Assembly (NCBI GenBank): GCA_026987255.1
Contig: JALSNA010000150.1
Coordinates: 1 to 15,011 of the forward strand
Length of the DNA: 15,011 bases
Source: Hyphomicrobiales bacterium
GTDB lineage: Bacteria; Pseudomonadota; Alphaproteobacteria; Rhizobiales; Aestuariivirgaceae
Reading direction: 5' to 3'
Shown here: piece after piece, positions 1 to 7,426 of the stretch
Layout of the letters: each line of letters starts with the position of its first letter
Numbering within the stretch: position 1 is the first letter of the stretch
Made by a program: the position numbers and the translations under genes
The notes under the pieces: model-generated
Seen by the model: the letters and a program-made list of their open reading frames with translations, nothing else
Database searches by the model: none
What the model was told of the DNA's origin: nothing

Positions 1-1
1 C

Positions 2-1069
2 GAAGGCTGCGGTGATTGCGCCGCCGTGTGCCCCTCCGGGGCCATGGACTATCTCACTCCGGCCCGCAACGATCTCATCGCCCGCGGCAATGCCATGCTG
101 CGCGCCTTTTTCGCCGCCGCGGGCTCAGCCCCCGTGATCCTCTTTCACGAAGCACGCCATGGCGGCGAGCTGCTGCGTGCCCTGGCCCATTTCGCCGATG
201 GCCTGCCGGCCAGCGTGATTCCGCTGGGAGTTCATTCCATCGGCGTCATCTCCCACGAGATCATGGCCGCCTTCATGGCCGCCGGCGCGGCCCGCATCGC
301 CCTGCTGGCGCCGCGCGCAAAGGCCGCCGGACTGGCCGCCACGGAGGAACAGATGGCGCTGCTGAAGGCCTTTCTTGGCGGACTGGGATACTCAGATCAC
401 GACCCGCGCCTTCTGGCCACGGACGATCCCTTCGAGGTCTCCGAATGGCTGGCGCACCTGGAGGCGCCGTCATTGAAGCCGTCTGCAATTTCTCCCATGG
501 GCTCCAAACGCGACATCGCCCGCATGAGCCTGGAGAAACTCCATGCCGGGGCGCCGGCTCCGGTGGACATCCTGGAGTTGCCCGCAGGCGCGCCCTATGG
601 CCGTGTTCTGGTGGACAAGGCCGCCTGCACCCTGTGCCTGTCCTGTGTCAGCACCTGTCCGGCCGGGGCCCTGTCGGACAATCCGGACCGCCCGCAATTG
701 CGCTTTTCCGAAATCTCCTGCCTGCAATGCGGCCTGTGCCGCAAGGTCTGCCCGGAAGGGGCCATATCGCTCGCCCCGCGCTATGACTTCACCCCGCGAG
801 CGGCTGAGCGCGTCACCCTGGCCGAGGATGAGCCCATGACCTGTCCGGCCTGCGGCAAGCCCTTCGGCTCCCGCCATGCCATCGAGCGGGTGATCGAAAA
901 GCTGGTGGAAACCGGCAATCCCATGTTCGCCGATGAAAGCCAGCGCGAATTGCTGCGCTACTGCGAGGATTGCCGCGTCATCGCCATCTCCATGAACAAG
1001 GACGACCCCTTCGCCGCCACCGCGCCCCCCGGCCCGCGCACGACGGAGGATTATGCCAAGGACGAGTGA
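2..1069 (+). CDS. 4Fe-4S ferredoxin-type protein with zinc-ribbon-like tail (5' truncated)
   Basis: The reading frame is open at the left edge, so the start lies outside the window; 355 residues are visible. The first codons read EGCGDCAAVCP, the end of a CxxCxxCxxxCP 4Fe-4S motif whose first Cys is probably just off the edge. A middle region without cysteine motifs follows. Two complete CxxCxxCxxxCP motifs then appear at about nt 626-661 and 719-754, typical of a bacterial two-cluster ferredoxin. The C-terminus has a CPACGKPF motif and a second CEDC pair about 40 residues later, which looks like a zinc ribbon. The protein is probably a cytoplasmic electron carrier. I recall similar large ferredoxin-like proteins near formate dehydrogenase genes in Alphaproteobacteria, but no neighbour here shows this, so the pathway is inference. 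It runs convergently to the flagellar genes. Confidence 0.85.
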   Translation, partial: EGCGDCAAVCPSGAMDYLTPARNDLIARGNAMLRAFFAAAGSAPVILFHEARHGGELLRALAHFADGLPASVIPLGVHSIGVISHEIMAAFMAAGAARIALLAPRAKAAGLAATEEQMALLKAFLGGLGYSDHDPRLLATDDPFEVSEWLAHLEAPSLKPSAISPMGSKRDIARMSLEKLHAGAPAPVDILELPAGAPYGRVLVDKAACTLCLSCVSTCPAGALSDNPDRPQLRFSEISCLQCGLCRKVCPEGAISLAPRYDFTPRAAERVTLAEDEPMTCPACGKPFGSRHAIERVIEKLVETGNPMFADESQRELLRYCEDCRVIAISMNKDDPFAATAPPGPRTTEDYAKDE

Positions 1070-1160
1070 AGCGCAAGCTTCCAATCACCCCAATCAAACA
1101 AATGGGGATCTTGAAAAAACGCTTGCGCGTCCATCCTCACCCCCCTGCCAAGTCGGACGT

Positions 1161-1208
1161 GAAGAAAAGTTTTCCAGCCTGCCTGGCAGGCTGGAAATAC
1201 TTTTCTTC
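1161..1208. terminator. Likely bidirectional rho-independent terminator
   Basis: The GC-rich core ccagcctgcc (1174-1183) pairs with ggcaggctgg (1185-1194). A-rich and T-rich flanks extend the symmetry to 1161-1208, with one extra base in the right arm. The right flank ends in ttttcttc, and the reverse strand shows the same tail. The hairpin therefore has a T-rich tail on either strand and fits a terminator shared by the plus-strand ferredoxin-like gene and the minus-strand flagellar operon. Confidence 0.7.
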
Positions 1209-1279
1209 AGGAAAAACAAGGCGTCCTGCTGACTTGGGGCGGCCCGGCGTCAGCAGGACATCATTTTTGGCCCCAAGTA

Positions 1280-1322
1280 AATTGCAAGGTTCTGACAGAA
1301 AATCTGTCAGAACCTTGCAATT
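1280..1322. repeat. Perfect 20-bp inverted repeat with 3-nt loop
   Basis: The left arm aattgcaaggttctgacaga (1280-1299) and the right arm (1303-1322) are exact reverse complements around aaa. The motif tgtcagaa inside the right arm recurs at 1330-1337. As RNA it would be a very stable hairpin; read on the minus strand it lies about 70 nt past the last flagellar stop codon. It may act as the first terminator or an mRNA 3'-end stabiliser for that operon, or be a protein-binding palindrome. Confidence 0.75.
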
Positions 1323-1389
1323 CACGGATTGTCAGAATGCCAGAAAATGCTGTGTATTCAATCTGTTGTGAATACTTCACATGCGACTT

Positions 1390-1920
1390 TCAACGCGAGC
1401 CGATTTCGCGGATATTGCGGCCATCAAAGGTCTTGAGCACCCAGTGATTGCGCTTGCGCCGCTCGATGCGCACAACCCGCCCCGCTCCGGGCAGGATATC
1501 CCCCGGTTCGACGCTCCACATGCGCCCGCTGCCTTCCACAAGGGCGATTTCCCTGGTTGCGAACCGCAGAACATAGTGGGGCCTGTTGCGCCGCCCTGTG
1601 GTGCGGCCCTGTTGCGGCGGGCGGCGCAGCAAGGAGCCCTTGGCGGAGGCGCGCGTCACCGATCCGGTGATCAGCATGTCGCCCCGGACGGGCAGGGTTC
1701 TTGCCGCCTGCCTGTGATTGGGCACGATGGAAACTTCCAGCCGTTCGCGCAAGGGACTGACGACGGGAACATGATGCACGACGACCGGGCTTTCTGGCAG
1801 GCCTGCATCCTTGCCGCCTGTCAGCACCATGTAGCCTGCGAAAGTTACCGAAACCGCCGCCGCGATGACACCGGTGGAATAGGTTTTCATCCATTGCCCA
1901 AGGCGGGAGAGCATGGTCAT
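1390..1920 (-). CDS. Membrane-anchored basic protein of the flagellar operon tail
   Basis: This 176-residue protein is the last gene of the minus-strand operon. Residues about 16-34 form one N-terminal membrane segment, so the rest is probably periplasmic. The middle is rich in Arg and Gln and looks disordered (about 85-110). The C-terminal part contains WSVEPGDILPGAGRVVRIERR and then WVLKTFDGRNI, resembling the small beta-rich domain seen in PilP-type or SH3-like periplasmic proteins; that resemblance is by eye. Its ATG overlaps the stop of the upstream FliL-like gene in an ATGA, so the two are probably translationally coupled. I believe homologues occur in alphaproteobacterial flagellar clusters, but I know no assigned function. 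A role in the basal body or motor is inferred from context. An in-frame ATG two codons later (1914) could also be the start. Confidence 0.75.
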   Translation of the reverse strand: MTMLSRLGQWMKTYSTGVIAAAVSVTFAGYMVLTGGKDAGLPESPVVVHHVPVVSPLRERLEVSIVPNHRQAARTLPVRGDMLITGSVTRASAKGSLLRRPPQQGRTTGRRNRPHYVLRFATREIALVEGSGRMWSVEPGDILPGAGRVVRIERRKRNHWVLKTFDGRNIREIGSR

Positions 1921-2384
1921 TGCTTCAAGCCCCTGTAGCGGATCTCGCTGCGCGCCACGTAATTGATGGAATCCACAAGGACGTCATGAACCAGGCTCAT
2001 GCCCAGACGCGCGTTGACGTTTTTCTTCAGTTTCGTGGTCAGCCTGGACAGATCGTATTTTTCGATGCGCTGGAAATCGCGCACCGGGCTGCTGTAGATC
2101 AGCCGGAAGGCCTCATCGGTGAGGATCACATCCGGCTTTATGGACATCTTCTTCAGTTTCACCGAATCCACGAGGCCAACGAAGCGGGCCAGAACATACC
2201 CTTGCACCTCCCCGTCGCGGATCATGGGGACACTGACCACATCTGTCTTCACCTGCTCCAGGGTGGAGAACAGCTCCTTGGGAATCGCCCTGGCATCCGC
2301 TCCGGCACGCCACAGACTCACCCCGTAAAAGGAGCCAAGGGCCGTCAGGGCCGCCCACAGGCCGATGAGAATGGTCTTCACCAT
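1917..2384 (-). CDS. FliL-like membrane protein of the flagellar operon tail
   Basis: The product has 155 residues with an N-terminal membrane anchor (about residues 4-24) and a probable periplasmic domain. The layout recalls FliL: single anchor, a beta-rich middle (GYVLARFVGLVD), and a C-terminal segment (ARLGMSLVHDVLVDSINYV) ending in strand-like sequence. FliL proteins sit beside stators and the MS ring. The sequence similarity is weak, so the family call is tentative. It starts with ATG at 2384, overlapping the upstream FlgN-like gene by 7 nt, and ends overlapping the next gene by 4 nt; a GGG-containing Shine-Dalgarno-like stretch lies upstream. A conventional FliL gene elsewhere in the genome would argue for a distinct role. 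Confidence 0.7.
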   Translation of the reverse strand: MVKTILIGLWAALTALGSFYGVSLWRAGADARAIPKELFSTLEQVKTDVVSVPMIRDGEVQGYVLARFVGLVDSVKLKKMSIKPDVILTDEAFRLIYSSPVRDFQRIEKYDLSRLTTKLKKNVNARLGMSLVHDVLVDSINYVARSEIRYRGLKQ

Positions 2385-2782
2385 GACCCGTATCCCTTCT
2401 TGCGCCGCCCGGCGTTGCGCGAATAGGTCCCGTCGGAATGCATCCTGCGCATGGTATCCTCAAGGTATCCGGCGATTTCTCCAGCCGCCTTCATGTGAAG
2501 CTCCAGCAGGCGGGCATTCTCGTCGAGGCTCGCCTTGAGCCGCTCCATGGTCTCTCTCAAGGCCTGGTGATGCGGCCATCGCGGGCCGAAGGTCTCCGAC
2601 AGGCGCAGAATGTCCATGTGCAGCAGATCCTTCTGGCGCGCATATTCGGCAAAGCGCTCATGATCATTGCGGCGCAAATCCTGCCTTTCGCGCTCCAGAA
2701 CATCCTCCAGGCGGCGCGCGATCCGCTCGAAAGCCGCCACCAGGCCCTGCTTGTCCATATCCGTTGGCCGGGCAGCGTTCAT
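2378..2782 (-). CDS. FlgN-like flagellar chaperone candidate
   Basis: The product is a 134-residue, highly charged, mostly helical protein. Residues about 12-105 form amphipathic heptads typical of the FlgN coiled-coil hairpin; the C-terminal DGTYSR segment is, as I recall, usual in alphaproteobacterial FlgN-like proteins. FlgN is a cytoplasmic chaperone that holds the hook-filament junction proteins FlgK and FlgL and brings them to the export gate; both are encoded in this cluster. The ATG shares one base with the preceding stop (TGATG), with AAGGAG four bases upstream. A second ATG eight codons in is possible but has a poorer ribosome-binding site. Chaperones of this class are poorly conserved, so the family call rests on size, composition, tail motif and context. 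Confidence 0.65.
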   Translation of the reverse strand: MNAARPTDMDKQGLVAAFERIARRLEDVLERERQDLRRNDHERFAEYARQKDLLHMDILRLSETFGPRWPHHQALRETMERLKASLDENARLLELHMKAAGEIAGYLEDTMRRMHSDGTYSRNAGRRKKGYGSW

Positions 2783-3378
2783 CAGGCTCCGGGCTCCTTG
2801 CGCACGGCCCCCTCATGGGCAACTCCGCTCAGAAAGATGCGCTCCATGCGCTGTTGCACCCCAAGGGCCCGCGCCGCCCCGGCGGGGGCGTCCGGCTGGC
2901 CGGCGCGGCGCATCAGGGCCGCGGCCATGCCCAAACCGCCCCGGCGGCTGACCTGGGTGGCAATGGCCTGGGCCAGGAGGGATTTCCAGTATTCTCCCGC
3001 CAGACCACCACCGAAGATGCCGGAGCCTGCCCCTTTCATCATGCCGGTGAGCATGTTCCCGGTCACAACGCCCTCCAGGGCGGCATAGCTCCTGCGCAGG
3101 GCTTCCTTTTCTCCAGTGGGGGATTTCGCCTCTTTCAACTCACCGCTTATGGCCAAGGCCCCGCCGCCAGGTGACGCAGGGGGGACGGCGGCAGCCTTGC
3201 CTTTGCTGGCCGCCGCCGGAGCCAGCAGGGCCTTGTCCCAATCCGCGCGGGGCGGCGCGGCCCTGGCGGCGCGCATGGCCGCCAGCTGTTTCAATCTGGC
3301 TGCTGCGGCGCGCTGTTTTTGCGGGTCGGCGGCGCGCATGACATCGAGAACGAGATCCGCCGGAGGAGAAATGGACAT
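2782..3378 (-). CDS. FlgJ-type rod-binding protein
   Basis: With the ATG at 3378 (MSISPPADLVLD) the product has 198 residues. The frame stays open upstream to 3453, but that part has no ribosome-binding site and unlike composition. An Ala/Lys-rich, probably flexible region (about 45-85) precedes a C-terminal rod-binding domain from about residue 90: YAALEGVVTGNMLTGMMKG, then GEYWKSLLAQAIATQVSRRGGLGMA, which follows the FlgJ N-domain pattern ending in GGxGxA. The muramidase half of enterobacterial FlgJ is absent, as is normal in Alphaproteobacteria, where a separate transglycosylase (here 13253-13879) can supply it. The protein would act in the periplasm as a scaffold for rod assembly. The start is less certain than the family: AAGGGAG lies about 12 nt away, and a GTG at 3387 is an alternative. 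Confidence 0.75.
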   Translation of the reverse strand: MSISPPADLVLDVMRAADPQKQRAAAARLKQLAAMRAARAAPPRADWDKALLAPAAASKGKAAAVPPASPGGGALAISGELKEAKSPTGEKEALRRSYAALEGVVTGNMLTGMMKGAGSGIFGGGLAGEYWKSLLAQAIATQVSRRGGLGMAAALMRRAGQPDAPAGAARALGVQQRMERIFLSGVAHEGAVRKEPGA

Positions 3379-3426
3379 GGCCTGCACGGGCTCCCTTGCT
3401 GCCTGTTGGTTGGCCAAGGATAGGCA

Positions 3427-3449
3427 CGCAAACTTGCGGCAAACTTGCC
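3427..3449. promoter_or_regulatory. Tandem 12-bp palindromes upstream of flgJ-like gene
   Basis: cgcaaacttgcg (3427-3438) and ggcaaacttgcc (3438-3449) are both perfect palindromes and share one G. Their common core gcaaacttgc repeats with an 11-bp period, about one helical turn. They sit about 50-70 bp upstream of the chosen flgJ-like start, in the 92-bp gap after the FliJ-like gene. This is the usual form of a site for a dimeric regulator binding side by side on one DNA face. No function is shown; the sequence also falls within an upstream extension of the flgJ-like frame. Confidence 0.45.
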
Positions 3450-3470
3450 ACATCGCACGAGTGGGCAGGG

Positions 3471-3872
3471 TCAGTCCCGGCGGCTGCGCAGCGCCTGTTC
3501 CATCATGTCGAGCAGACGATCCTTCTGCCGGCTTTCGCGCGCCTGCCGCCTTGCCTTGCGGGCCATGCGCTCGATCTGCTTCACTTGGCGGCGGCTTTCG
3601 TGCAGCGCCGCCTTGCTCTCCTCTTCCATGAGCCCCGTCTTGCGGCTCTCTTGCGCCGCCAGATCGAGATTGCGCCTGACGATTTCCATCAGGGCATCGG
3701 CATGAAAGGTTTCGCGGCTCATGGATTCGAGCAAGGTCTGGCGCTGCTGGCGCAATTGCTCCAGGCGCAGTTGCAGCTCGCGCAGATCGTGCTCCTTTGC
3801 GCGTTCGAGGAAATTTGCCGCCTTGAGCATGCGGCGAAGTCTCTTGAGCCGCCTTGTCCTTGCCGCCGTCAC
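3471..3872 (-). CDS. Basic coiled-coil protein, possibly FliJ-like
   Basis: The product is a 133-residue protein almost wholly of charged helix, rich in Arg, Glu, Leu and Gln, with long heptad runs at about 10-55 and 75-125. It has no membrane segment or signal peptide, so it should be cytoplasmic. The length, basic ends and coiled-coil layout suit FliJ, the export-ATPase stalk that touches FlhA, and the gene directly follows fliR and flhA. There is, however, no conserved motif I can use to prove this, and fliI, the usual neighbour of fliJ, is not here. It starts 3 nt after the fliR stop. A different export chaperone is possible. Confidence 0.6.
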   Translation of the reverse strand: MTAARTRRLKRLRRMLKAANFLERAKEHDLRELQLRLEQLRQQRQTLLESMSRETFHADALMEIVRRNLDLAAQESRKTGLMEEESKAALHESRRQVKQIERMARKARRQARESRQKDRLLDMMEQALRSRRD

Positions 3873-3875
3873 CGC

Positions 3876-4634
3876 TCAGCCTCCATTCAGCCAGCCGGTA
3901 AAGGCCGAAACGAAAACCATGAACATGTCATCCACGGTAAAGTAGAGCAAGAAGAGCCCTCCGGCCATGATGAGCGGCAGGGAGATGAAATAGGCCGGGA
4001 TCTGCGGCGTCATCCGGTTGATCAGGCCGATGGCCAGATTGGCCATGACCGCATAGACCAGGAATGGAGCCACCGCCTGCAGGGACAGAAAGGTGGCCTG
4101 CGCCAGGCTGCCGGCCAGATCGTCGAGCAATCCCCCCGGCGCGCCGGGAACGCCAAGCGGGAGCACGGCATAGGAGTCCACCACCGCCTTCAGGGCCTGG
4201 ACATGCAGGCCGGTGACGAAAACCAGGGTGGTGGCCATGAGCATGACCAGGGAGACCAGCGCCGGGACGGGCTGGGAGCCTTCCACCGGGGCGCCGGGAA
4301 AGTTGCCCAATCCCACGAACTGGGTCATGGCGGTGGCCAGAAACTCGAAGGCGAGAAAGAACATCCGCCCCATGAGGCCAAGGGCCAGGCCCTTGAGACT
4401 CTCCATCCAGGCAAGGCTCAGCAGGACGGCGGGCGCAGGCTCCCTTTCCGGCGGCATGGCGCCATGGCTTTGCAAAAGCATGGGGGCGAGCGCCATGGTC
4501 AGACCGATGGCCAGCATGAGGCGGATGAACACCGGAAAACGCCGGGTCGAAAATCCGGGGAAAACCATGACCATGGAGCCGATGCGGCAGAAATAGAGAA
4601 AGCCCCACAGCAGGATCTGCGGCGTGTAGGGCAT
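3876..4634 (-). CDS. fliR: Flagellar export gate protein FliR
   Basis: The 252-residue integral membrane protein has the usual FliR size (about 255) and about six hydrophobic segments. Typical features are the N-terminal GFLYFCRIGSMVMVFPGF segment with its R at the membrane edge and a proline-containing fourth helix. The middle shows LGLMGRMFFLAFEFLATAM, and a final helix ends in FMVFVSAFTGWL. FliR assembles with FliP and FliQ into the export gate inside the MS ring. The ATG at 4634 overlaps the flhA stop by one base (TGATG); a GTG at 4637 immediately before it is an alternative that would give 253 residues. GGGGAG lies 9 nt before the ATG. fliP and flhB are not in this window. Confidence 0.95.
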   Translation of the reverse strand: MPYTPQILLWGFLYFCRIGSMVMVFPGFSTRRFPVFIRLMLAIGLTMALAPMLLQSHGAMPPEREPAPAVLLSLAWMESLKGLALGLMGRMFFLAFEFLATAMTQFVGLGNFPGAPVEGSQPVPALVSLVMLMATTLVFVTGLHVQALKAVVDSYAVLPLGVPGAPGGLLDDLAGSLAQATFLSLQAVAPFLVYAVMANLAIGLINRMTPQIPAYFISLPLIMAGGLFLLYFTVDDMFMVFVSAFTGWLNGG

Positions 4635-6736
4635 CACGAAATGCTCCCCAGCACCTCCACCCGCACGCCGCGCGCAATCTCCATCTGCGACAGCACCGCC
4701 ATGTTGGGAAAGAGCCTTTCGGTGATCATGCGCACGAAGGGGCGGGCATCCGGCGCGGTCACGAGGGCGAACTCGTGGCCTTCGTCCATGAGCTTGCGGA
4801 TCGTTTCGCTCGCCTCCCTGGAGAACTCCTCGATCATCGCCGGATCGATGTTGAAATCCATGACGGCATTGTCCTCGCTTCTGTGAATGCTCTCATGGAA
4901 GGCCAGATCCCACCTGTTGCCCAGCCGCAGGATCTTCAAGGCCCCATCCCCGGCCAGATCGCCGCAGATCTGGCGCGCCAGCCTGAGCCGCACATGCTCG
5001 GCGATCTGCTCGGCGCGGCGGGCATGGGGGGCGATTTCCGCCACGGCCTCCAGGATGATGTCCAGATTGCGGATCGAGACGCGCTCGGCCAAAAGCAGCT
5101 TGAGCACCGCCTGGATGCCGGAGAAGGTGACCTGCGCGGGGACGATTTCGTCGATCAGGCGCTGGTATTCGCCCGGCAGGCCATCGAGCAGCATGCGCAC
5201 ATCACGGTAGGAGAGCAGCTGCGCCAGATTGTCGTTGATCGTCTCGCTCAAATGGGTGAGCATGACCGACATGATATCCACCGCCTCGAAGCCTTCCAGG
5301 CGGGCCTGGCCAGCGAGATTTTCCGAAATCCAGCAGGCCGGCATGCCATAGGCCGGCTCGCGGGTTTCCTCGCAAGGCAAGGATGGCTTGCGCCCCTCCC
5401 CGGTGATCACCAGCATCTCGCCGATGCGCAGCTCATGGCTGGCGGCGAGGGCGCCATGGAGGAGAATCTGATAGCTTTTCGGGGCAATGTCCATGTCGTC
5501 CGAGAGGCGGATTTCGGGCACCACGAAGCCATATCTCCTGGCGAACTTGCGGCGCATGCGCGCCACCCTGTGAACCATCTGGTCATGGCGCTGCATGAAA
5601 TGCAGGGAAAGCTGCTTGCCCAGGCGCAGCTCCAGGGCGGCCGTCTCCAGGGAATCCTTCAGGGAGGCTTCCTGCTGCGTCTCCTTGCTCTGCCTGGATT
5701 CGGCCTTGCGAAGCTCTTCTTCCATCTTTTCGCGCTGCAGCTTCTGAGTGGCCAGCCAGCCCGTCCCGGCCAGCACAGCGCCAAGCAGGAAAAAGGGCAC
5801 GAAGGGCAAGCCCGGCAGAATGGCCAGCAGGCCCATCAATCCCGCCGCCACCATGAGGGCGCGCGGATATCCGCCCAGCTGGTGCAGGACGATCTTTTCC
5901 GCCGAGCCCTTGTTGGAGCCCTTGGAAACGAGCAGACCGGCGGCCAGGGACACCACCAGCGCCGGGATCTGCGACACCAGCCCATCACCCACCGACAGGC
6001 GGGTGAAGACATCCGCCGCCTGGGACAGGCTCAGGCCATGGCGGGTGATGCCGATGACGATGCCGCCGAAGATGTTGATGGCGGTGATCAACAGGCCGGC
6101 GATGGCATCGCCGCGCACGAACTTCGAGGCCCCGTCCATGGCCCCGAAGAAGGAGCTTTCCTCCTCCAGGATGCGGCGGCGTCTTTGCGCCTCCTTGTCG
6201 TCTATGAGACCGGCGGAAAGATCGGCGTCGATGGCCATCTGCTTGCCGGGAATGGCATCCAGCGTAAAGCGCGCACCGACTTCCGCAATGCGCGTGGCGC
6301 CCTTGGTGATGACCAGGAAATTGACGATGATGAGAATGCCGAAGACGATCAGGCCGATGACGAAATCGCCGCTCATGACAAAGGTGGAAAAGCCGCCGAT
6401 GACATGCCCGGCCGCCGTATAGCCCTCATGGCCATTGGAGAGAATGAGGCGGGTCGAGGCGATGTTGAGCGACAGGCGCAGCATCGTGGCGATGAGCAGC
6501 ACGGTGGGAAAGGCGGAAAACTCCAAGGGCTCCTTGATCCACAGCGACACCATGAGGATGAGCACGGAAAGCGAAATGGACACCGAAAGGCCCAGATCTA
6601 TGAGCACGCCGGGGATGGGCAAGAAGAGAATGACCAGTATGACGACGATGCCGATGGCAAAGCCTATGTCACGCTGATAGCGGCGCGCGGCGGGCGGCGG
6701 CGCCGATGGTGTTTTTCTGCTTTCCACCAGGGACAT
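4634..6736 (-). CDS. flhA: Flagellar export apparatus protein FlhA
   Basis: The product has 700 residues, the family's usual length. The N-terminal half holds about eight membrane helices. The cytoplasmic loop carries the family signature, with [20 protein letters not shown] followed by [17 protein letters not shown] and then the [17 protein letters not shown] segment. The C-terminal half (from about 330) is the soluble FlhA-C domain that forms the nonameric docking ring for substrates and chaperones. The chosen ATG (MSLVESRK) has AAGGGG nine bases upstream and lies one base after the fliQ stop. The frame extends to a TTG at 6754, but that would start within the ribosome-binding region and overlap fliQ. 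A long open frame on the opposite strand is a by-product of GC-rich codon use. Confidence 0.97.
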   Translation of the reverse strand: MSLVESRKTPSAPPPAARRYQRDIGFAIGIVVILVILFLPIPGVLIDLGLSVSISLSVLILMVSLWIKEPLEFSAFPTVLLIATMLRLSLNIASTRLILSNGHEGYTAAGHVIGGFSTFVMSGDFVIGLIVFGILIIVNFLVITKGATRIAEVGARFTLDAIPGKQMAIDADLSAGLIDDKEAQRRRRILEEESSFFGAMDGASKFVRGDAIAGLLITAINIFGGIVIGITRHGLSLSQAADVFTRLSVGDGLVSQIPALVVSLAAGLLVSKGSNKGSAEKIVLHQLGGYPRALMVAAGLMGLLAILPGLPFVPFFLLGAVLAGTGWLATQKLQREKMEEELRKAESRQSKETQQEASLKDSLETAALELRLGKQLSLHFMQRHDQMVHRVARMRRKFARRYGFVVPEIRLSDDMDIAPKSYQILLHGALAASHELRIGEMLVITGEGRKPSLPCEETREPAYGMPACWISENLAGQARLEGFEAVDIMSVMLTHLSETINDNLAQLLSYRDVRMLLDGLPGEYQRLIDEIVPAQVTFSGIQAVLKLLLAERVSIRNLDIILEAVAEIAPHARRAEQIAEHVRLRLARQICGDLAGDGALKILRLGNRWDLAFHESIHRSEDNAVMDFNIDPAMIEEFSREASETIRKLMDEGHEFALVTAPDARPFVRMITERLFPNMAVLSQMEIARGVRVEVLGSIS

Positions 6737-6737
6737 T

Positions 6738-7004
6738 TCAAAATCCCCTTTCAATGCGGGAATAGACGATACCGGTGAACTTTTGCAGCTCGGAGCCCAT
6801 GAAGGGGGCGCTGACCAGAATGACCAGCAGGATGATGACGATCTTGGGGACGAAGGTCAGGGTCACCTCCTGCACCTGGGTGAGCGCCTGCAACAGGGCG
6901 ATCGCAATGCCCACCAGCATGGCCGCCAGCACCGCCGGGCCCGCCGCGGTCAGCACCACCCAGATGGCGGCGCGCATGAGATCGAGGGCGTCTGCCTGGT
7001 TCAT
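6738..7004 (-). CDS. fliQ: Flagellar export gate protein FliQ
   Basis: The gene encodes 88 residues, the standard FliQ length, with two membrane helices at about 14-40 and 52-72. The turn between them reads [17 protein letters not shown], the characteristic FliQ motif. FliQ forms part of the FliPQR export gate. Its ATG overlaps the flgD stop in an ATGA, so translation is probably coupled, and flhA starts one base after its stop. The longer open frame reaching upstream to 7547 is an artefact running antisense-free through flgD and flbT in another frame. Confidence 0.95.
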   Translation of the reverse strand: MNQADALDLMRAAIWVVLTAAGPAVLAAMLVGIAIALLQALTQVQEVTLTFVPKIVIILLVILVSAPFMGSELQKFTGIVYSRIERGF

Positions 7005-7426
7005 GGCGCCTGGACTGTGAGCCCCGGATCGAAAGGCAGCCTGCCGCCATTTTCCAAAATCAGGACGAGGCCATCGTTCATGATCTCGTAGCCGGTGACC
7101 TTGCCGCTGATGCTGCCGTCGGCGCTGGTCACGGTCTTGCCGGCAAGATTGTCCGCATGGGCCGCCTGCACGGCGAGCAGAACCTGATCGAGCTTGTCGT
7201 TGGCGCGGATGTTCTGCTCGACGTTGGCATAGGAGGCCAGTTGCGACATGTATTGCGTGCTGTCCATGGGCTTGGTGGGATCCTGATTTTTCAGCTGCGC
7301 CACCAGCAGGCGCAGGAAGGCGCTGTAATCGAGCTTGCCCAGGGCATTGTTTCCCGATGCCGGGGAGGCGGCGGGGGCTCCCTGCCCGGCGCCGGCAAGG
7401 GGCGGGATGGAAGAAATGCTCATCAT
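7001..7426 (-). CDS. flgD: Hook cap protein FlgD
   Basis: The protein has 141 residues, short compared with enterobacterial FlgD (about 230) but usual for rhizobial relatives. The N-terminal domain shows the diagnostic KLDYSAFLRLLVAQLKNQDP, followed by TKPMDSTQYMSQLASYANVEQ. The C-terminal part (from about 95) is a small beta-rich piece (GKTVTSADGSISGKVTGYEI) in place of a full Ig/Tudor region. FlgD is exported and caps the hook so that FlgE subunits can polymerise. Two ATGs stand in tandem at the start with AAGGGAG close upstream; the gene overlaps flbT upstream and fliQ downstream by a few bases. Confidence 0.93.
   Translation of the reverse strand: MMSISSIPPLAGAGQGAPAASPASGNNALGKLDYSAFLRLLVAQLKNQDPTKPMDSTQYMSQLASYANVEQNIRANDKLDQVLLAVQAAHADNLAGKTVTSADGSISGKVTGYEIMNDGLVLILENGGRLPFDPGLTVQAP

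Larger units (their letters stand above)
1070..1389. repeat. Palindrome-dense convergent intergenic region
   Basis: This 320-bp stretch between the stop of the ferredoxin-like gene and the stop of the last flagellar gene holds no credible gene. It is AT-richer than its surroundings and contains at least five inverted repeats. They are: 8-bp arms gcgcaagc/gcttgcgc at 1071-1078 and 1121-1128; a 23/24-nt pair at 1161-1208; 11-bp arms at 1223-1233 and 1249-1259; perfect 20-bp arms at 1280-1299 and 1303-1322; and 7-bp arms at 1354-1360 and 1369-1375. Part of it is surely transcription termination between convergent units, but the amount of structure exceeds one terminator. It could be a decayed or miniature mobile element. 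Confidence 0.7.

Noticed and set aside
16..786. A 256-codon frame overlapping the iron-sulfur gene
   Set aside because: It is Arg/Gly/Pro-rich in a second frame of the same strand, while the other frame carries intact 4Fe-4S motifs.
970..1371. A plus-strand frame running into the convergent intergenic region
   Set aside because: It starts inside the iron-sulfur gene in another frame and its later part simply reads through the hairpins.
3396..4886. A 496-codon plus-strand frame opposite the fliJ-like gene and fliR
   Set aside because: Its product is His/Gly/Gln-rich without motifs and is antisense to well-supported genes.
4775..6778. A 667-codon open frame on the plus strand opposite flhA
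   Set aside because: It lies antisense to a certain flhA, has low-complexity Gly/His/Gln-rich sequence, and results from GC-rich third positions.
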